A stretch of 64,000 nucleotides of DNA. Source: Paenibacillus tritici (GTDB lineage Bacteria; Bacillota; Bacilli; Paenibacillales; Paenibacillaceae). This document shows, one piece after another, positions 44,185 through 53,397 of this stretch. How positions within the stretch are numbered: position 1 is the first letter of the stretch; each line of letters starts with the position of its first letter. The translations under genes and the position numbers were made by a program. The DNA lies in NCBI RefSeq assembly GCF_013204885.1, contig NZ_JABMKX010000011.1:62001-126000 (forward strand), given 5' to 3'. The notes below the pieces were generated by a model. It was not told the DNA's origin, did no database searches, and worked only from the letters and a program-made list of their open reading frames with translations.

Positions 44185-45467
44185 ACGACAGCTCCCCTCC
44201 ATTCCATGATTGCTTCCTCCAGCCCTTGACGGGCAAGCTTCTCAGCTTCATCGTCCACACCCCAGCTCAGAGTCGAGACCCTGCAAGGTAAGATACGGTC
44301 TGCCGATTCCCTATCATGGTGGAAACCATACACGAATGCCCCGCCTTGTTCGGCAGAGATCCTTATCGATGTCACCTTTTCGGCAAATTCTGCAAATTTG
44401 GCACCAGGGTGGAGCTTGAAATCATAGGATTGAGTCTCCATTCTAGGAAACCCGCGTTCGAGCAAGTGCTTGCGAATCTTTAGCAAATACGTGACCATGG
44501 TAAGACGGGCGTTGATCTCAATAACCGGTATTAAAGTTCCGTCTTCATCCAGTATGGAGTCTACCCCGATGAAACCCTCGTAGCCCCGGGAATGTAAAGA
44601 TTTACCCAGCTGTTGCAGCTGTTCGGTATAAGCCGCCATCAAGGATTCAGGCAGGTCCGGGTGCAGACGGCTCCCCCTGTAAACTCCTGCATCTGTAATC
44701 CTCTGCTCGGTCATAGCCAGGATCTCGCAATCGGTTCCCCCCAGCCAGAGTTGTGCCGTCAGATGGCGCTCGACCTGATGCCAGCGTTCCACCGTCACAA
44801 CGGGTTGCCCGCCTCCCCGGGAGATCTGCCTCTTTAAATATCCAAGCAGCGTCACCAAATCCGAGCCTCGATGGATATGGAACAGCGCTTTACCGGAAGA
44901 ACCGTAAGCGGTTTTTACAACCAGCCGGGCTCCAGGATGCCGTCCCTCCAACTCGGCGCAAGTACGGCGGATCGCGTCAAGCCCCTCGCATATCCTACCG
45001 TCGCTGACTGGAAAGCCGATTTCTTCGCATAATTTACGCGTTGCGATCTTGCTGTTCAGTTCCACGGACAATCGGGCTGGCGGGCCGATCCATCTCCCTC
45101 CGTTTTCCTTGAGAAACTGCTCCTCCTGCTCGTCCATCAAGTAAGGAACAGCAATCCGGTTGCAAAACTCACCCGTATATTCAGACCGTGCGCCAATCGC
45201 GATTGATGGTATGGCTATCTTCTCTTCTTCCAAATAAGATAGGAATTCAGGATCCGGAGCCTTTTTAAGGAGAACAAGATCATCCCGGTCAGCCAAATAA
45301 ATTTGGTAGAGATCCATTTGCGATACGAGCCGATCTCCGGACGCATTGTTAATATGGGGTAAGCGAATCTCTTGCGCGGCTCTTCCTTGTTCCCAATTAA
45401 TATTGGAGTACCAGAGCTTCGGTGCGCGCGTTCCGGTCAGATGCTCCACATAAGGTGCGTTATTCAT
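44181..45467 (-). CDS. ATP-grasp carboxylate-amine/thiol ligase
   Basis: A 428-residue ligase. ATP-grasp elements: a lid strand LVVKTAYGSSGKALFHIH, acidic/adenine segment, and the magnesium site VIEINARLTMVTY (ExN). LNSKIATRKLCEEIGFPVSD is the usual pre-grasp helix. Such enzymes join a carboxylate, via acyl phosphate, to an amine or a carrier thiol; BtrJ does the latter with glutamate and BtrI. Coupled at both ends by ATGA overlaps to the AsbF-like and BtrK-like genes, it is likely to charge one of the carrier proteins with an amino acid. Confidence 0.8.
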   Translation of the reverse strand: MNNAPYVEHLTGTRAPKLWYSNINWEQGRAAQEIRLPHINNASGDRLVSQMDLYQIYLADRDDLVLLKKAPDPEFLSYLEEEKIAIPSIAIGARSEYTGEFCNRIAVPYLMDEQEEQFLKENGGRWIGPPARLSVELNSKIATRKLCEEIGFPVSDGRICEGLDAIRRTCAELEGRHPGARLVVKTAYGSSGKALFHIHRGSDLVTLLGYLKRQISRGGGQPVVTVERWHQVERHLTAQLWLGGTDCEILAMTEQRITDAGVYRGSRLHPDLPESLMAAYTEQLQQLGKSLHSRGYEGFIGVDSILDEDGTLIPVIEINARLTMVTYLLKIRKHLLERGFPRMETQSYDFKLHPGAKFAEFAEKVTSIRISAEQGGAFVYGFHHDRESADRILPCRVSTLSWGVDDEAEKLARQGLEEAIMEWRGAVV

Positions 45468-46333
45468 GATCCCGTCACCTTCACTTTCTCCAGCTTGAGA
45501 TCGGACTCCAGCCCATTAAGCCAGCCTAGCTCCGACTTTAAGATTTTAAAGGGTATGGCTCCGAACCATTCCAGAGATACCGGGGCTCGGGTAGGGTCCA
45601 AGATAAGGCGCTTCATTATGGCTTGGCAGTCCATTTCTCCATCGGCCAAGGGTACGATACCTCTGCGGCTGCCGCTCGGAGAATATATATTGTTAGGAGA
45701 GAATACTTCGAGCCATTGCCGGGATTCCACATTCTTCAGATGGATATTGACAATCCATGGCTTCAAGCGTTCGTAGGCGGCAAGGGGATCAGCGCCCGAT
45801 TCCCAAATGTGCAGAAAGTCCAAATTCAGCTTCAAGGCAGGGTGGCCGGTTTGCCTGAGCAGTTGAAGTGTGGAATCTAAGCCGTCGGCAGCGGTTCCCG
45901 GATGAGTCTCAACCACTGTATAGACCCCTTCCCTCTCTGCTACGGCGCAAAGGATATTTAGACGTTCGGTGCAAAGCTCCCAGTCCTTCTCATCAAGAGA
46001 TTGACTGCCCAGGTTTCCGGCGAAAATCCTCAGCTTATCTGTGTGGAACGCTTTGGCCGCCTGTACGGTTTCCTGCCATTCCTTAAGCAGAACGTCCATT
46101 GGGATATTCCCCATGAGAGGGATATAATCGCTCAGCATGTTAATTTCGAGCCCGTAGCTGAACATTTCGTCCAGCATACCTCCCAGCTCCTTTCCCCGTT
46201 GGCGAAGCAAAGCCTTGGCATGCACGCCCCACAGTTCTATACCGTTGAAGCCCGTATCAAGAGCATAACGGAATAGCTCCCGGAAGGATACCAGCTCGTG
46301 TCGAAAAGAAATCGTGCATAGATTATACCGCAG
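45464..46333 (-). CDS. asbF: 3-dehydroshikimate dehydratase (AsbF-like), makes 3,4-dihydroxybenzoate
   Basis: A TIM-barrel (xylose isomerase-like) enzyme of about 289 residues. Blocks such as LKLNLDFLHIWESGADPLAA, ETHPGT, NIHLKNVESRQWLEVFSPNN and VSLEWFG agree with AsbF of petrobactin biosynthesis, including the metal ligands Glu, Asp, His and Glu. The first ATG/GTG/TTG in frame is a GTG at 46225, but coding similarity continues upstream: CTISFRHELVSF and GFNGIELWG match the AsbF N-terminus. The first codon after an in-frame stop is CTG at 46333, giving MRYNLCTISF, with AGGCGGTGA ahead. I annotate that CTG start. It provides the catechol acid. Confidence 0.9.
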   Translation of the reverse strand: MRYNLCTISFRHELVSFRELFRYALDTGFNGIELWGVHAKALLRQRGKELGGMLDEMFSYGLEINMLSDYIPLMGNIPMDVLLKEWQETVQAAKAFHTDKLRIFAGNLGSQSLDEKDWELCTERLNILCAVAEREGVYTVVETHPGTAADGLDSTLQLLRQTGHPALKLNLDFLHIWESGADPLAAYERLKPWIVNIHLKNVESRQWLEVFSPNNIYSPSGSRRGIVPLADGEMDCQAIMKRLILDPTRAPVSLEWFGAIPFKILKSELGWLNGLESDLKLEKVKVTGS

Positions 46334-47315
46334 TCAGATCACCGCCTATTCCATTCATCCAGGCCAGGAATTGAAGCTCCGCATCCCGAATTTCCCGCAG
46401 CCTGGCAAGAGCCGAGCGCAGCAGCGCTTCGTCCCCGATGTGCTTGCGGTATTTCACAAGCAAGAAATTCAGTGTCGTCCATAACTTCACGATCCCGCTG
46501 ATTCGGTTCGTCCCTTCCAGCGCCTGCCCCTTGTCCATCACGCCCAGCTGGGCAAAGCTATTCCATATGGAAGATCGGAGCTTGGTTATGGAAGCAATGG
46601 CGATCGAGTTCTGGTTCAACCAGTTCGAGGTTTGTTCCGGGCTTAAAGCTAGAGATGCCTGCAAATCCCGGGCAAAGCTGTCCAATGCGGCGGTACCCGA
46701 ACTATATTGAGAACGGACATACATTTCGTAGTTTCGCTTGGCTGCATAGGCGAAGATATCACGCTTGTCGGGAGACTCGAACATCTTCCCTTCTTGATCC
46801 GGCTGAAGCTCGTAGAAAATGATTTCCTCCTCTTCCGGCTCCGCCGATGCCCGCATAAGCTCTTCTCCGGTCAGGAATCCGTTGAAACCGACAATGGGAT
46901 CGAATACTCTGAAGGCGTTACGCGCTTCATCGAAGCTATCTGCGAGGATATAATGCTCGAATCCACTCTCCGCCATGCTCAGCATATTGGGAGGGAAAAA
47001 ATCCAGATCGGATGGGCGGCATTTCACTACCGCACGGTTCCCTGACTGAACAGACTGCTTTAGCGCTTCAGGTCCAGTTCCCTTGTAAACCAGATGGATG
47101 CCGTACAGAAAGGGTAAGCTTTTGTTCAATCGCACATGCTGGCTCGCCGTAATAATGCGCGATACATAATTGACATTCCAGTAATCCAGCAGAAACAGAT
47201 CAGGGTTAGCCCCGGACCGGTATAAGTGGGTCAAGATGCAGGAAGCTGCACATTCCATCGCCGCCAGCTTCATCATTTCCGGCTTGGCATCCGGCGTATC
47301 CGTATGAGACGTCAT
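46323..47315 (-). CDS. BtrH-like papain-fold acyltransferase candidate
   Basis: A 330-residue protein with a cysteine-peptidase-like (C39/BtrH) pattern: MECAASCILTHLYRSGANPD near the start (Cys22 or Cys26), and the histidine/aspartate block HYILADSFDEARNAF with VFDPIVGFNG. The C-terminal half (about 170-330) is helical, as in BtrH. Start at 47315 behind AAGGAGAATG, 4 bases after the upstream stop. Likely transfers a carrier-bound acyl group to an amine or glycosyl acceptor. Its 3' end overlaps the CTG-initiated AsbF-like gene by 11 bases. Confidence 0.65.
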   Translation of the reverse strand: MTSHTDTPDAKPEMMKLAAMECAASCILTHLYRSGANPDLFLLDYWNVNYVSRIITASQHVRLNKSLPFLYGIHLVYKGTGPEALKQSVQSGNRAVVKCRPSDLDFFPPNMLSMAESGFEHYILADSFDEARNAFRVFDPIVGFNGFLTGEELMRASAEPEEEEIIFYELQPDQEGKMFESPDKRDIFAYAAKRNYEMYVRSQYSSGTAALDSFARDLQASLALSPEQTSNWLNQNSIAIASITKLRSSIWNSFAQLGVMDKGQALEGTNRISGIVKLWTTLNFLLVKYRKHIGDEALLRSALARLREIRDAELQFLAWMNGIGGDLTAV

Positions 47316-47319
47316 CTCT

Positions 47320-48462
47320 TCATTCTCCTTCTTCATTTGAGGAAATACGGCAAACAAAGGACGGTATTTTGCCGCTGACAGGATCGGCTTCGAGCCTTGA
47401 GACGGTTTCTAGGGACAATTTCACCGGCTTGCCCGCCGCTTGGTGAAGAAAAGCGGATAGCCTGGTCTGCACGTCCTCGAACTCGCTTGGCGAGGCTTCA
47501 GTCGCCAGCCGGACGGAAAAAGAGGTGAATGTATTCTGCACGATCTGAAATTGGCGGACTCCTCTGGCTGCAGCAAGCTCCCAAAAAAACTTGTCCAAAT
47601 ACCGGAAGACGGCGGAATGCACCTGCGCTCCAGGCAGCCGAATCTGGGATGTTCGAACGGGAAGCAGTTGAAGAAGGAGACGGCCGGTTTCAGGGTCCCT
47701 GCGAATACTTCCGATATCCCCTGTCCGGTAACGGACATAAGGCAAACTCCTCATGATCAGCGAGGTGACCAACACTTCGCCGAATTCCCCCTCCTCTACA
47801 TGGAGTCCGGAGGCCGAATCGATAATTTCCACATATACAGCGGACTCATCGATTTCCAGTTGGCCGCTCTGGCCTGCGAACGCGATACACCAGAACTCTT
47901 CCAAACCGTAATAGTCTACGCATGGAACGCGGAACACCTCCTCGATCCGTTCTTTCTGGGAGCCATGCAGCGTTTCGCCCCAGTTCTGGGTAAACAGGAG
48001 GGAAGACGGCAACGAATATCCCCCGTCACGCATATATTCGGCCAACGCGCAGAGAGCGGAAGCTCTCCCCTGGATGAAATGAGGATCTTCCCTGATCATC
48101 CGTTCTGCATAATGTCTAAGGGACCTGGGCTCTGCCAGCAGACGGTTGCTCAGCAGCAGCATCCGGTGCCTGGACGGCAGCCCCCACTTTTTTCTATGCT
48201 TATACAGGGTCAGCGAGAGTCCCCATATCTCCTCCGGGGTTTTCACGCAGCGGAACGGCACTCCGGTAGTTCCCGAGGTGAACGATTCGATCACCCGCCT
48301 TGCATCGGGATGTTCGAAAAGGGCGCGGTTGCCTGCGATCAAGTGTTTGTTTGTAATCGGCAGCTGATGGAAATCAACGTCCGTATAAGGGTTATAAAAC
48401 GGGTACGTCCGGCGCAATTCGTCGGTCAGCTCTTGCAAATGGCCCGGGGTGAACACTTTCAT
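47320..48462 (-). CDS. PaaK/CapK-like AMP-dependent ligase
   Basis: A 380-residue adenylating enzyme of the phenylacetate-CoA ligase type: phosphate loop ESFTSGTTGVPFRC, DYYGLEEFWC, and YVRYRTGDIGSIRRD. The N-terminal YPFYNPYTDVDFHQLPITNK fits the PaaK entry region. It follows directly after a carrier-protein gene (ATGA overlap), so it may load an aryl or amino acid onto that carrier. It is shorter than CoA ligases (about 430). Confidence 0.75.
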   Translation of the reverse strand: MKVFTPGHLQELTDELRRTYPFYNPYTDVDFHQLPITNKHLIAGNRALFEHPDARRVIESFTSGTTGVPFRCVKTPEEIWGLSLTLYKHRKKWGLPSRHRMLLLSNRLLAEPRSLRHYAERMIREDPHFIQGRASALCALAEYMRDGGYSLPSSLLFTQNWGETLHGSQKERIEEVFRVPCVDYYGLEEFWCIAFAGQSGQLEIDESAVYVEIIDSASGLHVEEGEFGEVLVTSLIMRSLPYVRYRTGDIGSIRRDPETGRLLLQLLPVRTSQIRLPGAQVHSAVFRYLDKFFWELAAARGVRQFQIVQNTFTSFSVRLATEASPSEFEDVQTRLSAFLHQAAGKPVKLSLETVSRLEADPVSGKIPSFVCRISSNEEGE

Positions 48463-48716
48463 GAAGCCACCTTGCGTTCTACAAAATGCAATACGGCCTG
48501 GACGCTTCGGAACGATTCCGGGCGAATATCGTCCACATCCAGCTCAAAGCCGAATGTATCCTCCAGAGCCGACAGAAGCTCCAGTATTTGAATGGAGTCG
48601 ATTCCCAGATCATCTACCAAAGTATGGTCCAGCTCGACCTCGCTTGTTAGCCTCTTGGCCACAACGGCTATCGTTTCTCTCACCTTAAAGAATAGTTCTT
48701 CATGCTCTATGGACAT
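48459..48716 (-). CDS. Acyl/peptidyl carrier protein
   Basis: An 85-residue carrier with the phosphopantetheine serine in DDLGIDSIQILELLSALED. The four-helix pattern and acidity are normal. It sits between two AMP-ligase genes and overlaps both (48700-48716 and 48459-48462), suggesting that it is charged by one of them. Confidence 0.88.
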   Translation of the reverse strand: MSIEHEELFFKVRETIAVVAKRLTSEVELDHTLVDDLGIDSIQILELLSALEDTFGFELDVDDIRPESFRSVQAVLHFVERKVAS

Positions 48717-50244
48717 GCTCTTCCTCCTTCACCATAGATTTCAGGGCTTTGCGGTCCAGCTTTCCGCTGGCTGTTCTGGGCAGAGCCGTAACGAAGCGGA
48801 ATTCCCTGGGACGCAAGGCCGGGGATAGCCGCTTTACGCACCAGGCATGAAGCTCCGGGCTCTTGACAGGCTCTGTGGAAACATCGGATACGACCACGGC
48901 AATCAGACGATGTCCCCATTGAAGGTCTTCTACGGCCGACACGGCAGCGTCTGGCACCCCAGGAAAGCTTAATAGGACGCTTTCGACCGCTTCCGGGTAT
49001 ATCGTGTGTCCCCCGACAAGGAGAGCGTTGTCGGTTCGCCCGGTCAAGTGCAAATATCCATCCTCGTCCAGATATCCGGTATCCCGGGTATGCAGGCCGA
49101 GGGGGCCTAGTATCTCGCGGGTGCGATCCGGATCGTCATAATAGCCGATCATTACATTCGGCCCTCGAACGACCACCTCTCCACTCTGCCCTGTTGCCGC
49201 CTCCCTTCCGTCCTGAACGATGGCCAGCTCGACGCCGTTAATGGGTATCCCGGCGGATTGCGGTTTCGTCCTCAACTGAGTGTAGGGCAAATACGAGACG
49301 CGCGGAGAGGCTTCGGTCAGTCCATAGGAAGGCGTCAGCCGCACGTGAGGCAGACGGTCAGCCAAACGAAGCAGCATGACGTCAGGCATCGGGCCGCCGA
49401 CAATGAGCAACTGCCGGAGCGTGAGCAGATCCTCCGCCGCCCATTTGGCGGAATGGATTAGAGGCAGGATCGCAGACGGCACAGTGCATAAGAAGGTCAC
49501 CTTGTTCGTACGGACGCACTGGATCATCTCGAAGGGATGCACGAAGCCCCCGCTTAGAACAAGATTGGCTCCAGAGGCCATGGCGGCAAACCATTCCCCA
49601 ACAATGGTCGAGCAATACCCCAGTGACTTCGAGAGCAGAACGATGTCCTCGTCGCACAGCGTCGTGTAGTCCAGGATTGCGTCCACATTGGACAGCATGT
49701 TGTGGTCGCTCAGCATGATCCCCTTCGGCTCTCCCGTCGAACCGGAGGAGAGGAATATCATACGCACGGCCTCTGGCGGCGTGTACCGGCGTACCGGCCG
49801 CGGAGCGGCGCTGATTCCTGCAATCGGTCCGCTTGCCATACCTCCATACAGGTAGAATGGCAACTCTTCCCCTTGTATGTTCCATTCCGCGAGGATTGGA
49901 AGCTTCTCTTCAGAGACGAACACAGCTTCGGGTTCAAATTTGCGGATGAGGCGAAGCATGTCCTGTTCTGGCATGTAGCTGTGGATGGGGAGCGGAATGC
50001 CTCCCGCCAAAATGACTGCCCCGATGACAGCCAGACACTCCGGCGTCGGAGCCATCCAGACGGCCCCGATAAAATTCGGACGCAGCTGCTCCTGCTTCAG
50101 CCGTTCAGCGAGAAGGTCCATGCGGTTTCCGAGTTCCGCATAGCTTGTCCAATCGGACTCGCCGCTTCGTGCCGCATAAGTGATTCCCCGGTCATGCCTT
50201 CGTGCACGTTGAAACAATTCCCTGAGGGTGCCTGTGCCATTCAT
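48700..50244 (-). CDS. AMP-binding acyl/aminoacyl adenylating enzyme
   Basis: A 514-residue ANL-superfamily enzyme. Core motifs: FLSSGSTGEPKGIMLSDHNM (P-loop A3), TPSYGLTEASP (A5), TRDTGYLDEDGYLHLTGRTD (A7/A8) and the catalytic lysine in TASGKLDRKAL (A10). Shape agrees with fatty-acyl-AMP ligases and stand-alone NRPS adenylation domains; the substrate pocket cannot be decoded safely. Followed by a carrier-protein gene (17-base overlap), the likely acceptor. Confidence 0.85.
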   Translation of the reverse strand: MNGTGTLRELFQRARRHDRGITYAARSGESDWTSYAELGNRMDLLAERLKQEQLRPNFIGAVWMAPTPECLAVIGAVILAGGIPLPIHSYMPEQDMLRLIRKFEPEAVFVSEEKLPILAEWNIQGEELPFYLYGGMASGPIAGISAAPRPVRRYTPPEAVRMIFLSSGSTGEPKGIMLSDHNMLSNVDAILDYTTLCDEDIVLLSKSLGYCSTIVGEWFAAMASGANLVLSGGFVHPFEMIQCVRTNKVTFLCTVPSAILPLIHSAKWAAEDLLTLRQLLIVGGPMPDVMLLRLADRLPHVRLTPSYGLTEASPRVSYLPYTQLRTKPQSAGIPINGVELAIVQDGREAATGQSGEVVVRGPNVMIGYYDDPDRTREILGPLGLHTRDTGYLDEDGYLHLTGRTDNALLVGGHTIYPEAVESVLLSFPGVPDAAVSAVEDLQWGHRLIAVVVSDVSTEPVKSPELHAWCVKRLSPALRPREFRFVTALPRTASGKLDRKALKSMVKEEEHVHRA

Positions 50245-52037
50245 GCCAGAACCCCCTCTTTATGAGATGCCTGTCCGGCCACAGATGTATCGCGCTCGAA
50301 GGTCGATGCCATAGCATAATACTCAGCCGATTGATTCATGAGCTCTTCGTGGCCGCCTTCCGCCACCAGACAACCGTTCTCCAACACCAGAATACGATCT
50401 GCGTTCATAATGGTTTGCAGGCGATGGGTGGCTACCAGAACCGTCTTGCCCGCCATGACTTGGCGTATAGAATCCATGAGTTCAATCTCCGTAAGCTGGT
50501 CCAAGGCGGAGGTCGGTTCATCCAGGATAAGAATATCGGGATTGTGCAAGAGGACACGCGCAATAGCCAGCCTCTGCCGCTGTCCGCCAGATAGCTGGAA
50601 GCCTCTGTGGTCAATCTTCGTGTTGAGTCCTTCCGGCAGTTGATCCAGCAGAGATCCGAGCCGCGCATTCAGGGCTGCTTGCATGACCATCTCCTCCGTC
50701 GCGTCCAGCTTCCCGACAGCAATATTTTCCATAAGGGTGCCCCGGAACAAGTAAGGCTCCTGGAACACGATGCCAACCTTGCGGCTGATCGCGCTGCGGG
50801 TCATCTCCTCCAGATTCTGTCCGCCGATTCGAATTTCACCTTCGAGAACGGGCATCATCCCAATAAGTGCCCGGAAAAGGGTGGATTTCCCAGAACCGCT
50901 TCGCCCGACGAAAGCATAAATCTTGCCCGGAGACAGCGACAGTGATAGATCCTTCAAGATTTCCGTTCCACCGTACCCGACGCGCAGACTGCACACTTCG
51001 ATATCGGACGGCGTTGCTTCAAGCTGAGGCTCACTTGCAGGCGAAACCTGCTTCCTCTCGTTTTCCGAATAGGGATCGATCGGGGTCTGGATAAATTGCT
51101 CGATTCTGCCCATTGCAACTTCCGCGCCTTGAAGCTCTCTGAAAAAGTTATTAATCTGCTGTACCGGATTCAGAGCGTTTTGCAGATAGGTTACGGAAGC
51201 AACCATCATTCCAACGGTCAACATTTGGTGGAGCACCTGATAACTGCCGATCCAATAGATGGCAGCCAGGATCAGGCTAATCACGAAACCACTGATTTGA
51301 AACGACATAACGGCATACAGCGTTTCCCGGGTGCTGGCCTTCACCAGCCCCTTGTACATCGTTTCATTCCGCTTCCGCTCCCATCCCTCTAGTCCTAAAG
51401 CCCGGATTTCTTGCGAACTTTCGATCGCTTCATAGAGATAGGTTCCGATCTCTTCATTATGGGTTCGAACGGCGGACGAATAACGCGCCACAGGGTTACG
51501 GAACAGCCCTGGCACCCATAAGAGGAAGGGGATGCTAAGCGTTGCAACGATGCCAAGCCGCCAGTCCATATAGTACAGGATTCCGAGGGATATCAGCATC
51601 ATAAACAGCTGTGAGGTAATCTCGACCAGGATGTGGTTGAGGAAATTTCCCATCGTAGCTGTATCCATCCCGAGCAAGGCCGAGAATTTCCCGGGTCCTT
51701 CCTTCTGAATTTCCGGAATGGGGATCTGCCGGACATGCTTCAACAGCTCGTTCCGGATATCCAGCATATTACAGATGCCCAGATAGCGGAACAAACCTAC
51801 CCGGATAAACAGGAATACGATGGAGAGAACACCTATTCCCAAGGAAAGGCTAAGCAACGGGACAATCAGCTTACGGTTTCCGCCAATCAGCACGTGGTCG
51901 ATCAGATAGGCGAAGATTAAGGGCTGAAGTATGACGAGTCCCAATTGCAGGAACGTGCAAACATAAGCGATCAAGGTTAAATTCCATTTGATCTTCACGT
52001 AGGGAGCAAGACGTCGGAACAGTTTAAACGTGTGCAT
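50241..52037 (-). CDS. ABC exporter (fused membrane and ATPase domains)
   Basis: A 598-residue half-transporter: six membrane helices (about 15-310), then the nucleotide-binding domain with Walker A GRSGSGKSTL, signature QLSGGQRQRLAIARVLL, Walker B ILILDEPTSALD and ATHRLQT. MsbA/LmrA type, working as a homodimer. Start at 52037 behind GGGAGG. Position inside the operon indicates that it exports the finished metabolite or its glycosylated precursor, and may confer self-resistance. Confidence 0.93.
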   Translation of the reverse strand: MHTFKLFRRLAPYVKIKWNLTLIAYVCTFLQLGLVILQPLIFAYLIDHVLIGGNRKLIVPLLSLSLGIGVLSIVFLFIRVGLFRYLGICNMLDIRNELLKHVRQIPIPEIQKEGPGKFSALLGMDTATMGNFLNHILVEITSQLFMMLISLGILYYMDWRLGIVATLSIPFLLWVPGLFRNPVARYSSAVRTHNEEIGTYLYEAIESSQEIRALGLEGWERKRNETMYKGLVKASTRETLYAVMSFQISGFVISLILAAIYWIGSYQVLHQMLTVGMMVASVTYLQNALNPVQQINNFFRELQGAEVAMGRIEQFIQTPIDPYSENERKQVSPASEPQLEATPSDIEVCSLRVGYGGTEILKDLSLSLSPGKIYAFVGRSGSGKSTLFRALIGMMPVLEGEIRIGGQNLEEMTRSAISRKVGIVFQEPYLFRGTLMENIAVGKLDATEEMVMQAALNARLGSLLDQLPEGLNTKIDHRGFQLSGGQRQRLAIARVLLHNPDILILDEPTSALDQLTEIELMDSIRQVMAGKTVLVATHRLQTIMNADRILVLENGCLVAEGGHEELMNQSAEYYAMASTFERDTSVAGQASHKEGVLA

Positions 52038-53397
52038 GATTGTTCCTCCCGGCAAAATGTTGAATAAGCGGCTTCACCCTGCGCATCCATTCCTCCGTGT
52101 CACCCTGCGACTGCCAATCCAGAACCGACAGCGATGATTCACTCAAACAGCCTGTTGCTTCCAATAAGTTGCAATGATAGATTTCGTTCAGCGTTCTCAT
52201 AGGAGATTCCAGCAGGGCGGTCTCCTCCGCCTCACCTGCTATCTGTCCAAGGGGAGCATTCAGGAGCTTCCTGATCTGCGGCATGATGGTTCGATAGTCG
52301 TACATTAGAGCGCCACGCCGCGCTCCTTGCGAGAGATTGTCGTGAAGCTTCTCATCCAGCAGAACCTCGGTGCAGCTGCGAACCAGCCCGTCCAGATCTA
52401 TCTTCGGATGTTCACCGGACCAATCTACTTGGACGAAGCAACCGTCCTCGCCGTCAATAAGCAGCTCCCGGAAACCGTCCCAGTTGGTGCAGACCACAGG
52501 AAGACCGTGGGCTTTCGCTTCCAGGAGGTTGAAGCCAAACGTCTCTCCCGGATCGGTGGAGAGGTTGACCAGAAGCCTGGATTCCCGGAACAGGCGGTCT
52601 TTCTCACTCCCGTGGACGGGACCTGTAAACTCCACGGTTTGCTCCAGTCTATATTCCGCTACGATGGCTTCAAGCCGTTCTTTATACCGGTCCGCTTCAT
52701 GCAAGGACCCCGTATATTCTCCGGCAATCGTCAATACAGTGTCCGGGACACGCTGCTTTATTTCCGCCATAGCCTCTAAGAGCACATGAATGTTCTTTAC
52801 CTCTTCCAGCCGGCCGATGGATAACAGACGTTTACCGGCAAGCGGCCGAACCGGCTCCGCAGCTAGCAAGGTGTCGATGCATAACGGGATCTTATGGGCA
52901 TGCGCATACCGGGGTGAGAGATTAACCAGCGCCTGTCTGCAAGATTCTGTACTGGCAAGCAGCACATCCTGTTCTGTAATCCAAGGCGCACAGGACAGCC
53001 AGGTTGTCAGCCAACGGGCGGATGCGACGGAATGGGCAATAACCATGAAGCGAAGCGGAAGCTTGGCGAAGCTCCGAACCAGCATCAAGAAAGGTATGAA
53101 ATAAGGAGCGTTCACATAAAGCGTATCGATTCCGTATTCCTCGCATAATCGGGCCAGCCGCTCTGATGCTTGCGGAAGCGAAGACATCGGCTGCTTGGAG
53201 AACTGGCGAAGCGAACCCCCGAAGATCTTGGCGAAGCGTACCGGCGGAATGCGGATGAGCTCCGTATATTCAGCCAGATACCCTGTCCATTGGTCATCAA
53301 TCACCCGTTCGTTCAACCGGGGGGAATGGCCGTCGAAGCAGCCCACCCTAGGTCTGCACTCAGCATGCAAATCGAGGTTTCCAGCGATGATAGACAT
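52024..53397 (-). CDS. Glycosyltransferase family 4-like
   Basis: A 457-residue GT-B enzyme. The C-terminal half has LLSIGRLEEVKNIHVLLEAM, ETFGFNLLEAKAHGLPVVCT (the E-x7-E retaining GT4 signature) and GEDGCFVQ. The N-terminal acceptor domain begins late, and no signal is seen. Start behind GAAGGAGGAATT, overlapping the AsbE-like gene by 38 bases and the ABC gene by 14. It presumably attaches a sugar to the catechol-amide product; donor unknown. Confidence 0.87.
   Translation of the reverse strand: MSIIAGNLDLHAECRPRVGCFDGHSPRLNERVIDDQWTGYLAEYTELIRIPPVRFAKIFGGSLRQFSKQPMSSLPQASERLARLCEEYGIDTLYVNAPYFIPFLMLVRSFAKLPLRFMVIAHSVASARWLTTWLSCAPWITEQDVLLASTESCRQALVNLSPRYAHAHKIPLCIDTLLAAEPVRPLAGKRLLSIGRLEEVKNIHVLLEAMAEIKQRVPDTVLTIAGEYTGSLHEADRYKERLEAIVAEYRLEQTVEFTGPVHGSEKDRLFRESRLLVNLSTDPGETFGFNLLEAKAHGLPVVCTNWDGFRELLIDGEDGCFVQVDWSGEHPKIDLDGLVRSCTEVLLDEKLHDNLSQGARRGALMYDYRTIMPQIRKLLNAPLGQIAGEAEETALLESPMRTLNEIYHCNLLEATGCLSESSLSVLDWQSQGDTEEWMRRVKPLIQHFAGRNNHAHV

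Noticed and set aside
47551..48591. 346-codon plus-strand frame across the biosynthetic operon
   Set aside because: It lies antisense to the PaaK-like and carrier genes, has no ribosome binding site or family features, and arises from GC-rich codon usage on the other strand.
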